DNA of 64,000 bases from CAVUMR01 sp963742715 (GTDB taxonomy: Bacteria; Actinomycetota; Actinomycetes; Mycobacteriales; Micromonosporaceae), in contig CAVUMR010000002.1 in NCBI GenBank assembly GCA_963742715.1, forward strand, positions 2,728,001 through 2,792,000. The letters are read 5' to 3'. The notes beneath the pieces were generated by a model, which saw only the letters and a program-made list of their open reading frames with translations, was not told the DNA's origin and did not search any database. The position numbers and the translations under genes are program-made. This document shows positions 46,538 to 54,810 of the stretch, piece by piece; within the stretch, counting starts at the first letter, position 1, and each line of letters starts with the position of its first letter.

Positions 46538-47879
46538 GTGCAGGAGATCCGCGGACGCGATCCTCGCCGACAAGCTCGACGCGATCGCCGGCCGCTGCCG
46601 GTGCCGGACGAGCTACCGCGGCATGGTGGTCCGGGCCGACGAGGCGGAGATGTTCGACGGGCTCGACACCAGCGACAAGGACCCGCGCAAGTCGCTGCAC
46701 GTGCAGGAGGTGCCCACCCCCGAGCTCGGGCCCGGCGAGGCGCTGATCGCGGTGATGGCCAGCGCGATCAACTACAACACCGTGTGGACGTCGATCTTCG
46801 AGCCGGTCTCCACGTTCAAGTTCCTGCAGAAGTACGGCCGAGCTCTCCGACCTCACCCGCAAGCACGACCTGCCCTACCACGTGGTCGGCTCGCGACGCC
46901 GGCCGGCGTGGTGCTGCGCGTCGGCGCCGGGCGTGACCAAGTGGAAGCCGGGCGACGAGGTCGTCGCGCACTGCCTGTCGGTCGAGCTGGAGGACGCCGC
47001 CGGGCACGACGACACCATGCTCGACCCGCAGCAGCGGATCTGGGGCTTCGAGACCAACTTCGGCGGCCTGGCCGAGCTGGCCCTGGTCAAGGCCAACCAG
47101 CTGATGCCGAAGCCGGCCCACCTGACCTGGGAGGAGGCGGCCAGCCCCGGGCTGGTCAACTCCACCGCGTACCGGCAGCTGGTCTCCACCACGGCGCCAG
47201 CATGAAGCAGGGCGACGTCGTACTGATCTGGGGCGCCTCGGGCGGGCTCGGCTCGTACGCCACCCAGATGGCCCTCAACGGCGGCGCGATCCCGGTGTGC
47301 GTGGTGTCCAGCCCGGACAAGGCCGAGCTGTGCCGCCGGATGGGCGCCGAGCTGGTCATCGACCGGGCCGCCGAGGAGTTCAGGTTCTGGAAGGACGAGC
47401 ACACCCAGGACACCGGCGAGTGGCGCCGGTTCGGCGAGCGGATCCGCGAGCTGACCGGCGGCGAGGACCCGGACATCGTGTTCGAGCACCCGGGCCGGGA
47501 GACGTTCGGCGTCGAGCGTCTACGTGGCCAAGCGCGGCGGCACGATCGTCACCTGCGCGTCGACCTCCGGCTTCTGGCACACCGTACGACAACCGGTACC
47601 TCTGGATGAACCTCAAGCGGATCATCGGCAGCCACTTCGCCAACTACCGGGAGGCGTGGGAGGCCAACCGGCTGATCGCCCGCGGCCGGATCCACCCGAC
47701 CCTGTCCAAGACGTACCCGCTCGAGCAGGCCGGCCAGGCCGCCTACGAGGTGCACCGCAACCTGCACCAGGGCAAGGTCGGCGTGCTGTGCCTGGCGCCG
47801 CAGGAGGGGCTCGGGGTACGCGACCACGAAGCTGCGGGCCCGGCATCTCGACGAGATCAACCGGTTCCGGGGCCAGTGA
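46538..47879 (+). CDS. ccr: Crotonyl-CoA carboxylase/reductase (multiple frame breaks)
   Basis: Reductively carboxylates crotonyl-CoA to ethylmalonyl-CoA with NADPH and CO2, and supplies butyryl- and ethylmalonyl-CoA. About 445 residues of the medium-chain dehydrogenase fold: DKDPRKSLHVQEVPTPELGPGEAL, FEPVSTFKFLQKYG, IWGFETNFGGLAELALVK, LIWGASGGLGSYATQMAL (NADPH site), DIVFEHPGRETFG and RIIGSHFANYREAWEANRL, all hallmark Ccr segments. Start GTG 46538 chosen for CGGAGG 7 bases upstream. At least seven frame changes occur, e.g. one extra G at about 47584 between ACC and TAC (His-Thr-Tyr-Asp). Active-site segments intact. Confidence 0.9.
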
Positions 47880-48130
47880 GGCAAGGTTCCCGACCGGCGC
47901 CTTCCGACCGCCGTACGCACCTTCCGTACGTCTGAATGCCATCTGGTCACAGCAGGGTGTACTGGTCGCTGGTAGCCTGCGCGGGTAAGCCCGACAAGGC
48001 GTATACGCGGCGCTTACGTTCTGAAACTGCCGCGGGTACCCATGCTTTTTCCCGTTGACCATGCTTTTCCGCGCGAGACACCTAGGTACGGTCTTGCGAG
48101 AAGCCCCCGTCCGTCTGCGAGTATGTCCCA

Positions 48131-49501
48131 ATGCCCCAGCAGCCCTCCCTGACGTTCTTCGAGCAAGCGAACTCGCAACCGGACTTCACCGTCGTCCTGC
48201 GCGGTTACGACCGCGCACAGGTCGACGACTTCCTTCAGCGGCTGAACGCGGCCCTGGCCCAGTCCGAGCGGCCCGCGCCGAGGCCGAGCAGCGGATGACC
48301 GACGCCCAGCGCCGGCTGCGCCAGTCCGAGCAGCGGCTCGGCTCGGTCGAGCAGAAGCTCACCGAGCAGCACGAAGCAGCTCGAGGAGAACACCCGACCC
48401 ACCCTGTCCGGTCTCGGCACCCGCGTGGAGCAGATCCTGCGGCTCGCCGAGGAGCAGGCCAACGAGCACCGCGCCGAGGCCAAGCGCGAGGCCGAGGGCA
48501 TCCTGTCCGCCGCGCGGCTGGAGGCGCGCGAGATCACCGACAAGGCGCGCGCCGAGGCCGCCGGCCATGAAGGCGACGCGCCGAGCGCGAGGCCGGCGGC
48601 GCTGCGCACCGCCGCCGAGCGCGAGGCCGCCGAGCTGCGGGTGCAGGCCCGCCGCGAGGCCGACACGCTGCGGGCCGACGCCGACCGCGAGACCAAGCAG
48701 CTGCGCACCGCGACCGCGCACGAGGTGGCCGAGCTGCAAGGCGACCGTCGAGCGCGAGGTCGCGACGCTGCGCGCCACCGCCGAGCGGGAGATCACCCAG
48801 CTGCGCGCCAAGGCCGCCCGCGAGGCCGAGGAGAAGCGCGCCGAGGCGACCAAGCTCTTCGCCGAGGCCAAGGACAAGCGGGACAAGGACCTGCAGGCGC
48901 TGGCTCTCGAGCTCGCCGAGCGGCGGGAGAAGGCCGAGCGCGAGGAGTCCGAGCGGCACACCGCGGCGGTCGCCGCGACCCAGAAGCTGGTCGCCGAGGC
49001 CGAGCAGCGCGCCCGCGCCGCCGAGGAGCGGGCCAAGGAGATCGAGCAGCGCGCCGAGGCGCGCCGGGTCGAGTCCGAGCGCACCGCGACCGAGACGGTC
49101 GAGAAGGCCAAGGCGCTGGCGGAGAAGACGCTCGGCGACGCCCGCGGCCGAGGCGCACCGGCTCATGTCGCGAGGCGCGCACCGAGGCCGAGCTCACCAC
49201 CCAGACCGCCCGCCGCGAGGTCGAGGAGCTGACCCGCCAGCGGGACGCGGTCACCGCGCAGCTCGGTCAGCTCCGGGAGATGCTCGGTGGCCTGGCGAAC
49301 ATCGTGCCAGCCGGTTCGGCGGCTGCGGCCACCGCGCAGCAGGCCGAGCGCAAGGTGGAGCAGGTCGCCGAGGCGGCCGAGGAGCTCGCCGAGACCGCCG
49401 AGGCGCTGGCCGACCGGCCGGACCCACGCAAGCGCGACGACGCCAGCCCGAGGGTGTCAGCCAGACAACAACCGGTGACCACAGTAGACACTTACAGGTA
49501 A
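48131..49501 (+). CDS. DivIVA-domain coiled-coil protein 1 (frame breaks)
   Basis: About 455 residues. The N-terminal DivIVA-like lipid-binding segment is PDFTVVLRGYDRAQVDDFLQRL (about residues 19-40). It is followed by a very long Ala/Glu/Arg-rich coiled coil with heptad patterning (TEREAAELRVQARREAD-type repeats), and ends near VTTVDTYR. Actinobacterial DivIVA-like and FilP/Scy proteins organise polar growth and the tip cytoskeleton, and their genes lie near mce and the thiolase in Streptomyces. Six or so frame changes (48275, 48372, 48570, 48740, 49150, 49170) split it. The coil is repetitive, so exact repair is uncertain. TTGACC and two CCATGCTTTT words lie upstream (48039-48068), possibly promoter elements. 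Confidence 0.8.
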
Positions 49502-49511
49502 CAAGAACGCA

Positions 49512-49550
49512 CGTCCCGTCACGCCCCAATTACCCGCGTGACGGGATGTC
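49512..49550. terminator. Hairpin between the two DivIVA-like genes
   Basis: ACGTCCCGTCACGC-cccaattaccc-GCGTGACGGGATGT: a 10-bp perfect stem extended by four more pairs including one G-T, with an A/T-containing loop. It lies 10 bases after the first gene's stop and 20 bases before the second gene's ATG. It has no T tract. It probably terminates or attenuates between the two genes, or regulates translation of the second. Confidence 0.7.
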
Positions 49551-49570
49551 TGCGTGTGAGGATAGGTGCC

Positions 49571-51181
49571 ATGTCCAACCGCGGCGACCAAGATCTCTTT
49601 GCCCTCGACAGCACGACGAGCAACGACCCGAGTTTCGAGCTGGTACTGCGCGGCTATGACCGCAAGCAGGTCGACCGGTACGTCTCCCGGGTCGAAGCCG
49701 AGCTGGCCACCATGGCTGCTGAGCGCGAAGAGGCATACGTACAGGCACAGACCCTCGCAGCACAGATCCAGCAACACCAGAGCGAGATGATCGATTTACG
49801 CCGCCGGACGGCCACCGACGGCAACACGTCGTACCGGCACCTCGGCCCGCGGGTGGAGCAGATCCTGGGGCTGGCCGAGGACCAGGCCGAGGAGATCAAG
49901 CGCCTTGCCGAGCAGAGCGTCACCGATCGGCGGGCCGAGGCCAACCGGTTGCTGACCGAGGCTCGCGAGCAGGCCGAGCAGGTCCGACGCGACTGCGAGG
50001 CCGCCATCACCGCCCGCCGGCAGGATGCCGAGAAGGCGGAGACCGAGCGGCGCCGCAAGGTCGAGGCCGAGCTGTCCAGCAAGAGCGAGCAGGCCCGACG
50101 GATCGTCGGCGAGGCGGAGCAGCAGACCGCCAAGCTCCGTACCGCCACCGAGGAGCACGTCGCCCAGATCCGGTCACAGGTGGAGAAGGAAGCCAACCGG
50201 CTGCGGGTGGAGTCCGAGCAGTTGCGCGGAAACGCGGTCGCCGAGGCGAAGCGGGTACGCGAGGACGCCACCAACTACGCCAACCGGCTCCGCGCCGAGG
50301 CCGAGGCGGTCGCCCGCAACGTACGGGCCACCGCCGAGCAGCAGGCGGCAGAGCTGCGCACCGGAGCCGAGGCGGAGGTCAAGCAGGTCAAGGCCGACGC
50401 GACCGCGTACGACGCGAAGATGCGCGGTGAGGCCGAGCAGCACGCCCGCCAGACCCGGGCCAGCGCCGAGCAGAACGCCGGTCAGATCCGGTACGCGGCC
50501 GACCAGTACGCGAACCAGGTGCGGGCGAAGGCGGAGGACGCCGGCCGGCAGATCGTGGACAACGCCCGACGCGAGGCGCAGACGATCATCGCGACCGCCC
50601 GGAGCCAGGCCGACCGCATCGTGGCCGATGCCCACAAGCAGGTGACCACGCTGGTCGAGCGCCGCCGCCAGATCAAGCAGGAGATCGTCAAGCTGCGTGA
50701 GGTGGTGGCCCGGTTGACCGGTGCCGGCAGCTCGCTGTTCGACGACGACGACGATGACGACGAGTCGCCGGCCACCGAGCCGGCCGCCGCCTCCGCTGGT
50801 GGTACGACCGGTGCCAAGCCGGCGGACGAGGCACCGCCGGCGGAGGTGACCCGCCCGGACAGCGCGCCGACGGCAGGACTCCCGTCGCGTCGGTCCGGCA
50901 CCGGCGGTCCGGGCAACGGCGGTCCGGGCAACGGCGGTCCGGGCAACGGCGGTCCGGGCAACGGCGGCACCAGCAACGGCGGGACGACCGGGAGCGAGCC
51001 AGCGAACCCCGACAAGTCGCCGGCGTCCAAGGGTCGCCCCGACACCGAGCGGGACACCGAGCGCGACACCGACGAGCAGGCCGACGAGGACTCGCCGGCG
51101 CGACTCGGCGGTACGCAGCAGCGCATGAGCGCAGGTGCCCGCCAGCCGGCCACCCAGGCCGGCCGACCCGACGCCGAGTGA
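49571..51181 (+). CDS. DivIVA-domain coiled-coil protein 2
   Basis: 536 residues from ATG 49571. The DivIVA-like N-terminus SFELVLRGYDRKQVDRYVSRVEAEL (about residues 18-42) is followed by coiled coil from about 45 to 385 with recurring AEQ/ADR heptads, then a disordered acidic tail with a run of seven Asp. The tail has four GGPGN repeats encoded by 15-bp DNA repeats (50903-50962) and a charged end. It is paralogous to the preceding gene and, unlike it, reads in one clean frame. Likely a polar or septal scaffold. It overlaps the next gene by GTGA. Confidence 0.85.
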   Translation: MSNRGDQDLFALDSTTSNDPSFELVLRGYDRKQVDRYVSRVEAELATMAAEREEAYVQAQTLAAQIQQHQSEMIDLRRRTATDGNTSYRHLGPRVEQILGLAEDQAEEIKRLAEQSVTDRRAEANRLLTEAREQAEQVRRDCEAAITARRQDAEKAETERRRKVEAELSSKSEQARRIVGEAEQQTAKLRTATEEHVAQIRSQVEKEANRLRVESEQLRGNAVAEAKRVREDATNYANRLRAEAEAVARNVRATAEQQAAELRTGAEAEVKQVKADATAYDAKMRGEAEQHARQTRASAEQNAGQIRYAADQYANQVRAKAEDAGRQIVDNARREAQTIIATARSQADRIVADAHKQVTTLVERRRQIKQEIVKLREVVARLTGAGSSLFDDDDDDDESPATEPAAASAGGTTGAKPADEAPPAEVTRPDSAPTAGLPSRRSGTGGPGNGGPGNGGPGNGGPGNGGTSNGGTTGSEPANPDKSPASKGRPDTERDTERDTDEQADEDSPARLGGTQQRMSAGARQPATQAGRPDAE

Positions 51182-52461
51182 GCAGACCGCCGTACGGGCC
51201 GGCTCCGGACGAGACCGGCCCGCACACCCCTGACGGCGACACTCCAGCCATCGACACTCCAGCCATCGACGATCCGGCCACCGACAGCTCGGACAGCGGT
51301 GGCCCGGGCAGCAGCGACCCAGACAGTAGTGGCCAGAACAGCGACGGCTCGGACAGCGACGGCTCGGACAGCGACGGCTCGGACAGCGACGACGCGGACA
51401 GCGGCCGGTCACCGAGCCGGTTCGGCCGGCCGGGCGCGCCGCTGCAACGGTCGCCGTTCTTCAGCGCGTTCACCGCCGGTCTCGGGCTCGCGCTCGCGTA
51501 CGTCCTGTTCATCTCGGTCACCCACGTCTGGTCGGTACTCCTGCTGGTCGCGGTATCCGCGTTCATCGCGGTCGGACTGCACCCGGCGGTGGTACGACTG
51601 CAGCGGATGGGTCTGCCGCGCGGGCTGGCCGTGTTCGCGGTCGCGCTCGGTACCCTGCTGGTCGTGGTCGGGGCGTTCGTGGCCCTGGTACCGCCGATCG
51701 TGCGGCAGGGCGGGGCGCTGGCCGACGCGCTCCCCGGGTACCTGGACAGCCTCAAGCGCAACCAGGTGCTCAACGACCTCAACGATCAGTACGACCTCAT
51801 CGGCCGGATCAAGTCGGGGCTGACCGGTAGCAACACCGCTACGGCGGTCGGTGGCGTGCTGGGCGGCGTCACCGTCGTGTTCAGCACCCTGTTCAACCTG
51901 ATCACCGGGCTGGTACTTACGTTCTACTTCCTGGCCGCGTTCAACCGGCTCAGCGAGGGGGCGTACCGGCTGGTCCCGAGGTCACGGCGCACCCGGGCCC
52001 GGCTGATCGGCGACGAGATCCTGAGCCGGGTCGGCGGGTACGTGGTCGGCGCACTGATGATCGCCGGGATCGCCGGTACCACATCGTTGATCTTCATGCT
52101 TGTCACCGGCATCCCGTATCCGTTCGCGCTGGCCCTGGTGGTCGCGATCCTCGACCTGATTCCACAGATCGGTGCCAGCCTGGGCGCGGTCGTGGTGACG
52201 CTGGTCGCGTTCTTCGTGTCGATCCCGGTCGGGATCGCGTCGATCGTGTTCTTCGTGGCATACCAGCAGCTGGAGAACTGGATCATCTATCCGCGGGTGA
52301 TGCGGCGATCGGTGAACGTGTCGGACCTGGCCGCGATCGTCAGCGTGCTGATCGGCGCGTCGCTGCTGGGAGTGGTCGGCGCCCTGCTGGCGATCCCGGC
52401 CTGCGCGGCGGTGCAGCTCATCGTCCGCGAGGTCGTACTCCCCCGTCAGGACACCGTCTAG
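51178..52461 (+). CDS. AI-2E family (UPF0118/PerM-like) membrane protein
   Basis: 427-residue polytopic membrane protein. The first roughly 90 residues are acidic and Ser/Asp-rich, with three SDGSD repeats encoded by 15-bp DNA units (about 51340-51394). Membrane segments follow: GLGLALAYVLFISVTHVW, LLLVAVSAFIAVGLHPAVV, GLAVFAVALGTLLVVVGAFVALVPPIV, then after a coil LFNLITGLVLTFYFLAAF, and a C-terminal block including IPYPFALALVVAILDLIPQIGASLG, the family's signature region. The GTG start overlaps the stop of the DivIVA-like gene, so the two are translationally coupled. The transported substrate is unknown. Confidence 0.85.
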   Translation: MSRPPYGPAPDETGPHTPDGDTPAIDTPAIDDPATDSSDSGGPGSSDPDSSGQNSDGSDSDGSDSDGSDSDDADSGRSPSRFGRPGAPLQRSPFFSAFTAGLGLALAYVLFISVTHVWSVLLLVAVSAFIAVGLHPAVVRLQRMGLPRGLAVFAVALGTLLVVVGAFVALVPPIVRQGGALADALPGYLDSLKRNQVLNDLNDQYDLIGRIKSGLTGSNTATAVGGVLGGVTVVFSTLFNLITGLVLTFYFLAAFNRLSEGAYRLVPRSRRTRARLIGDEILSRVGGYVVGALMIAGIAGTTSLIFMLVTGIPYPFALALVVAILDLIPQIGASLGAVVVTLVAFFVSIPVGIASIVFFVAYQQLENWIIYPRVMRRSVNVSDLAAIVSVLIGASLLGVVGALLAIPACAAVQLIVREVVLPRQDTV

Positions 52462-52526
52462 GTCCCTCGCCGGGACACCCGTCCAGCTCCCTTGTCGGCA
52501 CCGGCCGGCGAACCGGCGCACGCCGG

Positions 52527-53297
52527 TCAGGTGGCGAGGAAGTCCCGGATCGCCGTGCTCACCTCGTCCGGCGTCTCCAGCGCGGTGAGATGGCCGGCGG
52601 CCGGGATGCGGACCAGCGTCGCGGTCGGCAACGCCGACACCATCGCGGCCGCCTCCGTGACCGGGGCCAGCGCGTCCTCCTCGCCGACGATGACGAGCGC
52701 CGGCCCGGTGAACGCGGCGATCGTGTCGAACGACGCCGGCCGGGCCGCCATCGCCCGCTGCGCCCAGGCCACCGCGTCCGGCGGCGCGGACCGGACCATC
52801 CGCGTCACCGCGTCCACCAGTTCCGGCCGCCGCTCCCGGGTGGTGGCGCCGAGCAGCTTCGGCAACATCTCGGTCACCAGCAGCTCGCTGTCGCCGGCCT
52901 GCTGCACCGCTGCCGCGATCCGGTGTCGGTTCTCGGCCGCCTCGGGGGCGTCCGGCGAGGCTTTGGTGTCGGCCAGGATCAGGGCGGAAACCCGCTCGGG
53001 GTACCGGCGGAGAAAGGCCATCGCCACATAGCCGCCCATCGACAGCCCGCCCAACGCCACCTGATCGAGCCGTAGCCGGTCCAGCAGCTCGCGCAGGTCA
53101 TCGGCGGCGAGATCGAGGTCCGGCGGGTCGGTGCCGACCGGTACCGACGCCCCGAAGCCGCGCTGGTCGGGCAGGATCAGCCGGCAGGTACCGGCCAGCG
53201 CGTCACGCTGGCCAGCCCACATCGCGGCGGACAGCGGAAACGCGTGCAGCAGAACCAGCGGCACACCACTACCGGTGTCGGTGTACGCGATCTCCAT
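52527..53297 (-). CDS. Alpha/beta hydrolase
   Basis: 256-residue soluble hydrolase with oxyanion segment LVLLHAFPLSAAMW, RGFGASV, nucleophile elbow GGLSMGGYVAM (about residue 88), acid residue in VIVGEEDALAPV and catalytic His in IPAAGHLTALETP. Complete triad. It could be an esterase, lactonase or similar, and the specificity is not recognisable. It is convergent with the AI-2E gene: the 65-base gap contains a small hairpin GCCGG-cgaa-CCGGC. Confidence 0.85.
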   Translation of the reverse strand: MEIAYTDTGSGVPLVLLHAFPLSAAMWAGQRDALAGTCRLILPDQRGFGASVPVGTDPPDLDLAADDLRELLDRLRLDQVALGGLSMGGYVAMAFLRRYPERVSALILADTKASPDAPEAAENRHRIAAAVQQAGDSELLVTEMLPKLLGATTRERRPELVDAVTRMVRSAPPDAVAWAQRAMAARPASFDTIAAFTGPALVIVGEEDALAPVTEAAAMVSALPTATLVRIPAAGHLTALETPDEVSTAIRDFLAT

Positions 53298-53342
53298 CGG
53301 TCCATCTTGGCCGGTCCGGGCCGGCCGCGGGAGATGGCGCGC

Positions 53343-54206
53343 TCAGTCCGGTGGCTCGAGTGGCGCCGGCTGGTCGCTCGGCGCCTGCTTGTCGGACAGC
53401 ACCTGCTCAGAAGCAGGCGCCGGCCCGTCAGACACCGGTACATCGGCGAAGGCCGCCACGGTGCGATCGGCGTACGCGCTCGCGTCCCCGTACTCCATCG
53501 GTCCGTCCCACTCGCGCGGCAGCGGTGCCGCGTCCGGTGCCACCCGCGCGACGATCTCGTCCAGTACCCGCTCCGCGTGGCCCACCCACAGGTGCTTGCC
53601 GCCCGCTACGTCGACCACCTCGGCCTGCGGTACGGCCGCGAACCGCTCCCGCGCGGCATCCGGCCGCAGGTAGTCGTCGAACTCGGGTACCACCGCGACC
53701 AGCGGTTTCCCCGACTTCGCCCAGACCGCGAGCTGCTCGTGACCGGCCCGTTTGAGTGGCGGCGACAGCAGGATCGCGCCGGTCACGCTCGGGTCGCAGC
53801 CGTACATCAGCGCGAGTTCCGAGCCGAACGACCAGCCGACCAGCCAGAGGTCCGGCAGCTCGGCGAACTCGGCGTACTCCAGCGCGGCGGCCACGTCGTA
53901 CTGCTCCCCGACCGCGTGGTCGAACGCGCCCTCGCTGGTACCGCGCAGGCTGGTGGTACCGCGGGTGTTGAACCGCAGTACCGCGAGTCCGGCCAGTGCG
54001 GGCAGCCGCCACGCCGCCTTGCGGTACAGGTGGCTGTCCATCATCCCGCCGTGGGTGGGCAGCGGATGCAGGCAGACGAGCGTCGCGACCGGAGCGCGAT
54101 CCTCCGGTACGGCGAGCTCGCCGACCAGGGTCAGCCCGTCCGCGGTGTGCAGCTCGATGTCCTCCCGCCGGGCCGGCAGGATCGAGTTCGCTCTGATCGC
54201 GGTCAC
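53343..54206 (-). CDS. Alpha/beta hydrolase (dienelactone-hydrolase/acyl-peptidase-like)
   Basis: About 287 residues. LVCLHPLPTHGGMMDSHLYRK is the oxyanion segment typical of the subgroup annotated as hydrolases of the alpha/beta superfamily, followed by LRFNTRGTTSLRG, nucleophile elbow VGWSFGSELAL, AVVPEFDDYLRP and VAGGKHLWVGH with the catalytic His. Pro/Ala-rich C-terminal tail. The GTG at 54206 is preferred because it opens the conserved sequence; the ATG 57 bases upstream would add an Arg-rich segment without family support. Substrate unknown. Confidence 0.8.
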   Translation of the reverse strand: MTAIRANSILPARREDIELHTADGLTLVGELAVPEDRAPVATLVCLHPLPTHGGMMDSHLYRKAAWRLPALAGLAVLRFNTRGTTSLRGTSEGAFDHAVGEQYDVAAALEYAEFAELPDLWLVGWSFGSELALMYGCDPSVTGAILLSPPLKRAGHEQLAVWAKSGKPLVAVVPEFDDYLRPDAARERFAAVPQAEVVDVAGGKHLWVGHAERVLDEIVARVAPDAAPLPREWDGPMEYGDASAYADRTVAAFADVPVSDGPAPASEQVLSDKQAPSDQPAPLEPPD

Positions 54207-54344
54207 GGGTCCGCAGTCTGGCACGCGACGGAGCGCCCCGCGCGACCGGTTCCCGGTGTCCATGCCGGTCAGCCGTGTGCACCGGCGCCGACCCGTCCGG
54301 CTCCGCCGACAGTTCGCGCTGCCGGGAGCCGGCGGAGCGGCCGC

Positions 54345-54653
54345 TCAGAACCGGGGAATGTCCCGGGGCCGGATCGGGCGGGGTGCCCGGCGGCCGCGGG
54401 CCCGCCAGCAGCTCCGGTGCCAGTGCCGCCGGTCGTCCAGCCCCGAGTCGACCGGCCAGGCGACCACATGCGGCACCCACGGCCGGATCTCGTGGTCGCA
54501 GCCCGGGCAGCGGTACGTCTTGTCCGAGCCCGCCACCCCGCGTACCACCCATTGCCCGTCCGGCCAGGACTCGACCGCGTCGAAACCCCGCGCGGACTGC
54601 TCGCTGGGCTTCCCCACGGCATCCGCGCGACGGCGATGGCGGCGGGGACTCAC
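54345..54653 (-). CDS. Small zinc-ribbon-like conserved actinobacterial protein
   Basis: 102 residues. Central CPGC (YRCPGCDHEIRPWVPHVVAWP) followed by RRHWHRSCW gives a likely Cys-Cys-His-Cys metal site. Basic N- and C-termini suggest nucleic-acid contact. Homologues are conserved as small hypothetical proteins near nucS and 3-hydroxybutyryl-CoA dehydrogenase genes in actinobacteria (from memory). The downstream 54654-54810 stretch shows no gene. Confidence 0.75.
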   Translation of the reverse strand: MSPRRHRRRADAVGKPSEQSARGFDAVESWPDGQWVVRGVAGSDKTYRCPGCDHEIRPWVPHVVAWPVDSGLDDRRHWHRSCWRARGRRAPRPIRPRDIPRF

Positions 54654-54810
54654 GTACCCGAGCGTATGGGGCGACCCGAAGACCGCCGCGGCGGGCCGAC
54701 CCGGCTGGGCAGCCGGAGGTGCTGGTAGGCGACGTACCCCGTCAGCCCGCCGCCGCGGCGGCCAGCGCCTGTTCTGCGTCCACCTCGTCAGTGCCGGCTC
54801 AGGGGCGGAC

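Noticed and set aside
46538..47879. Programmed +1 frameshifting or extra bases placed at codon boundaries in ccr and neighbours
   Set aside because: Many extra bases can be placed between codons, but the position is ambiguous in most cases, at least one is better read as mid-codon, and one break nearby is a deletion. No shared slippery motif was found.
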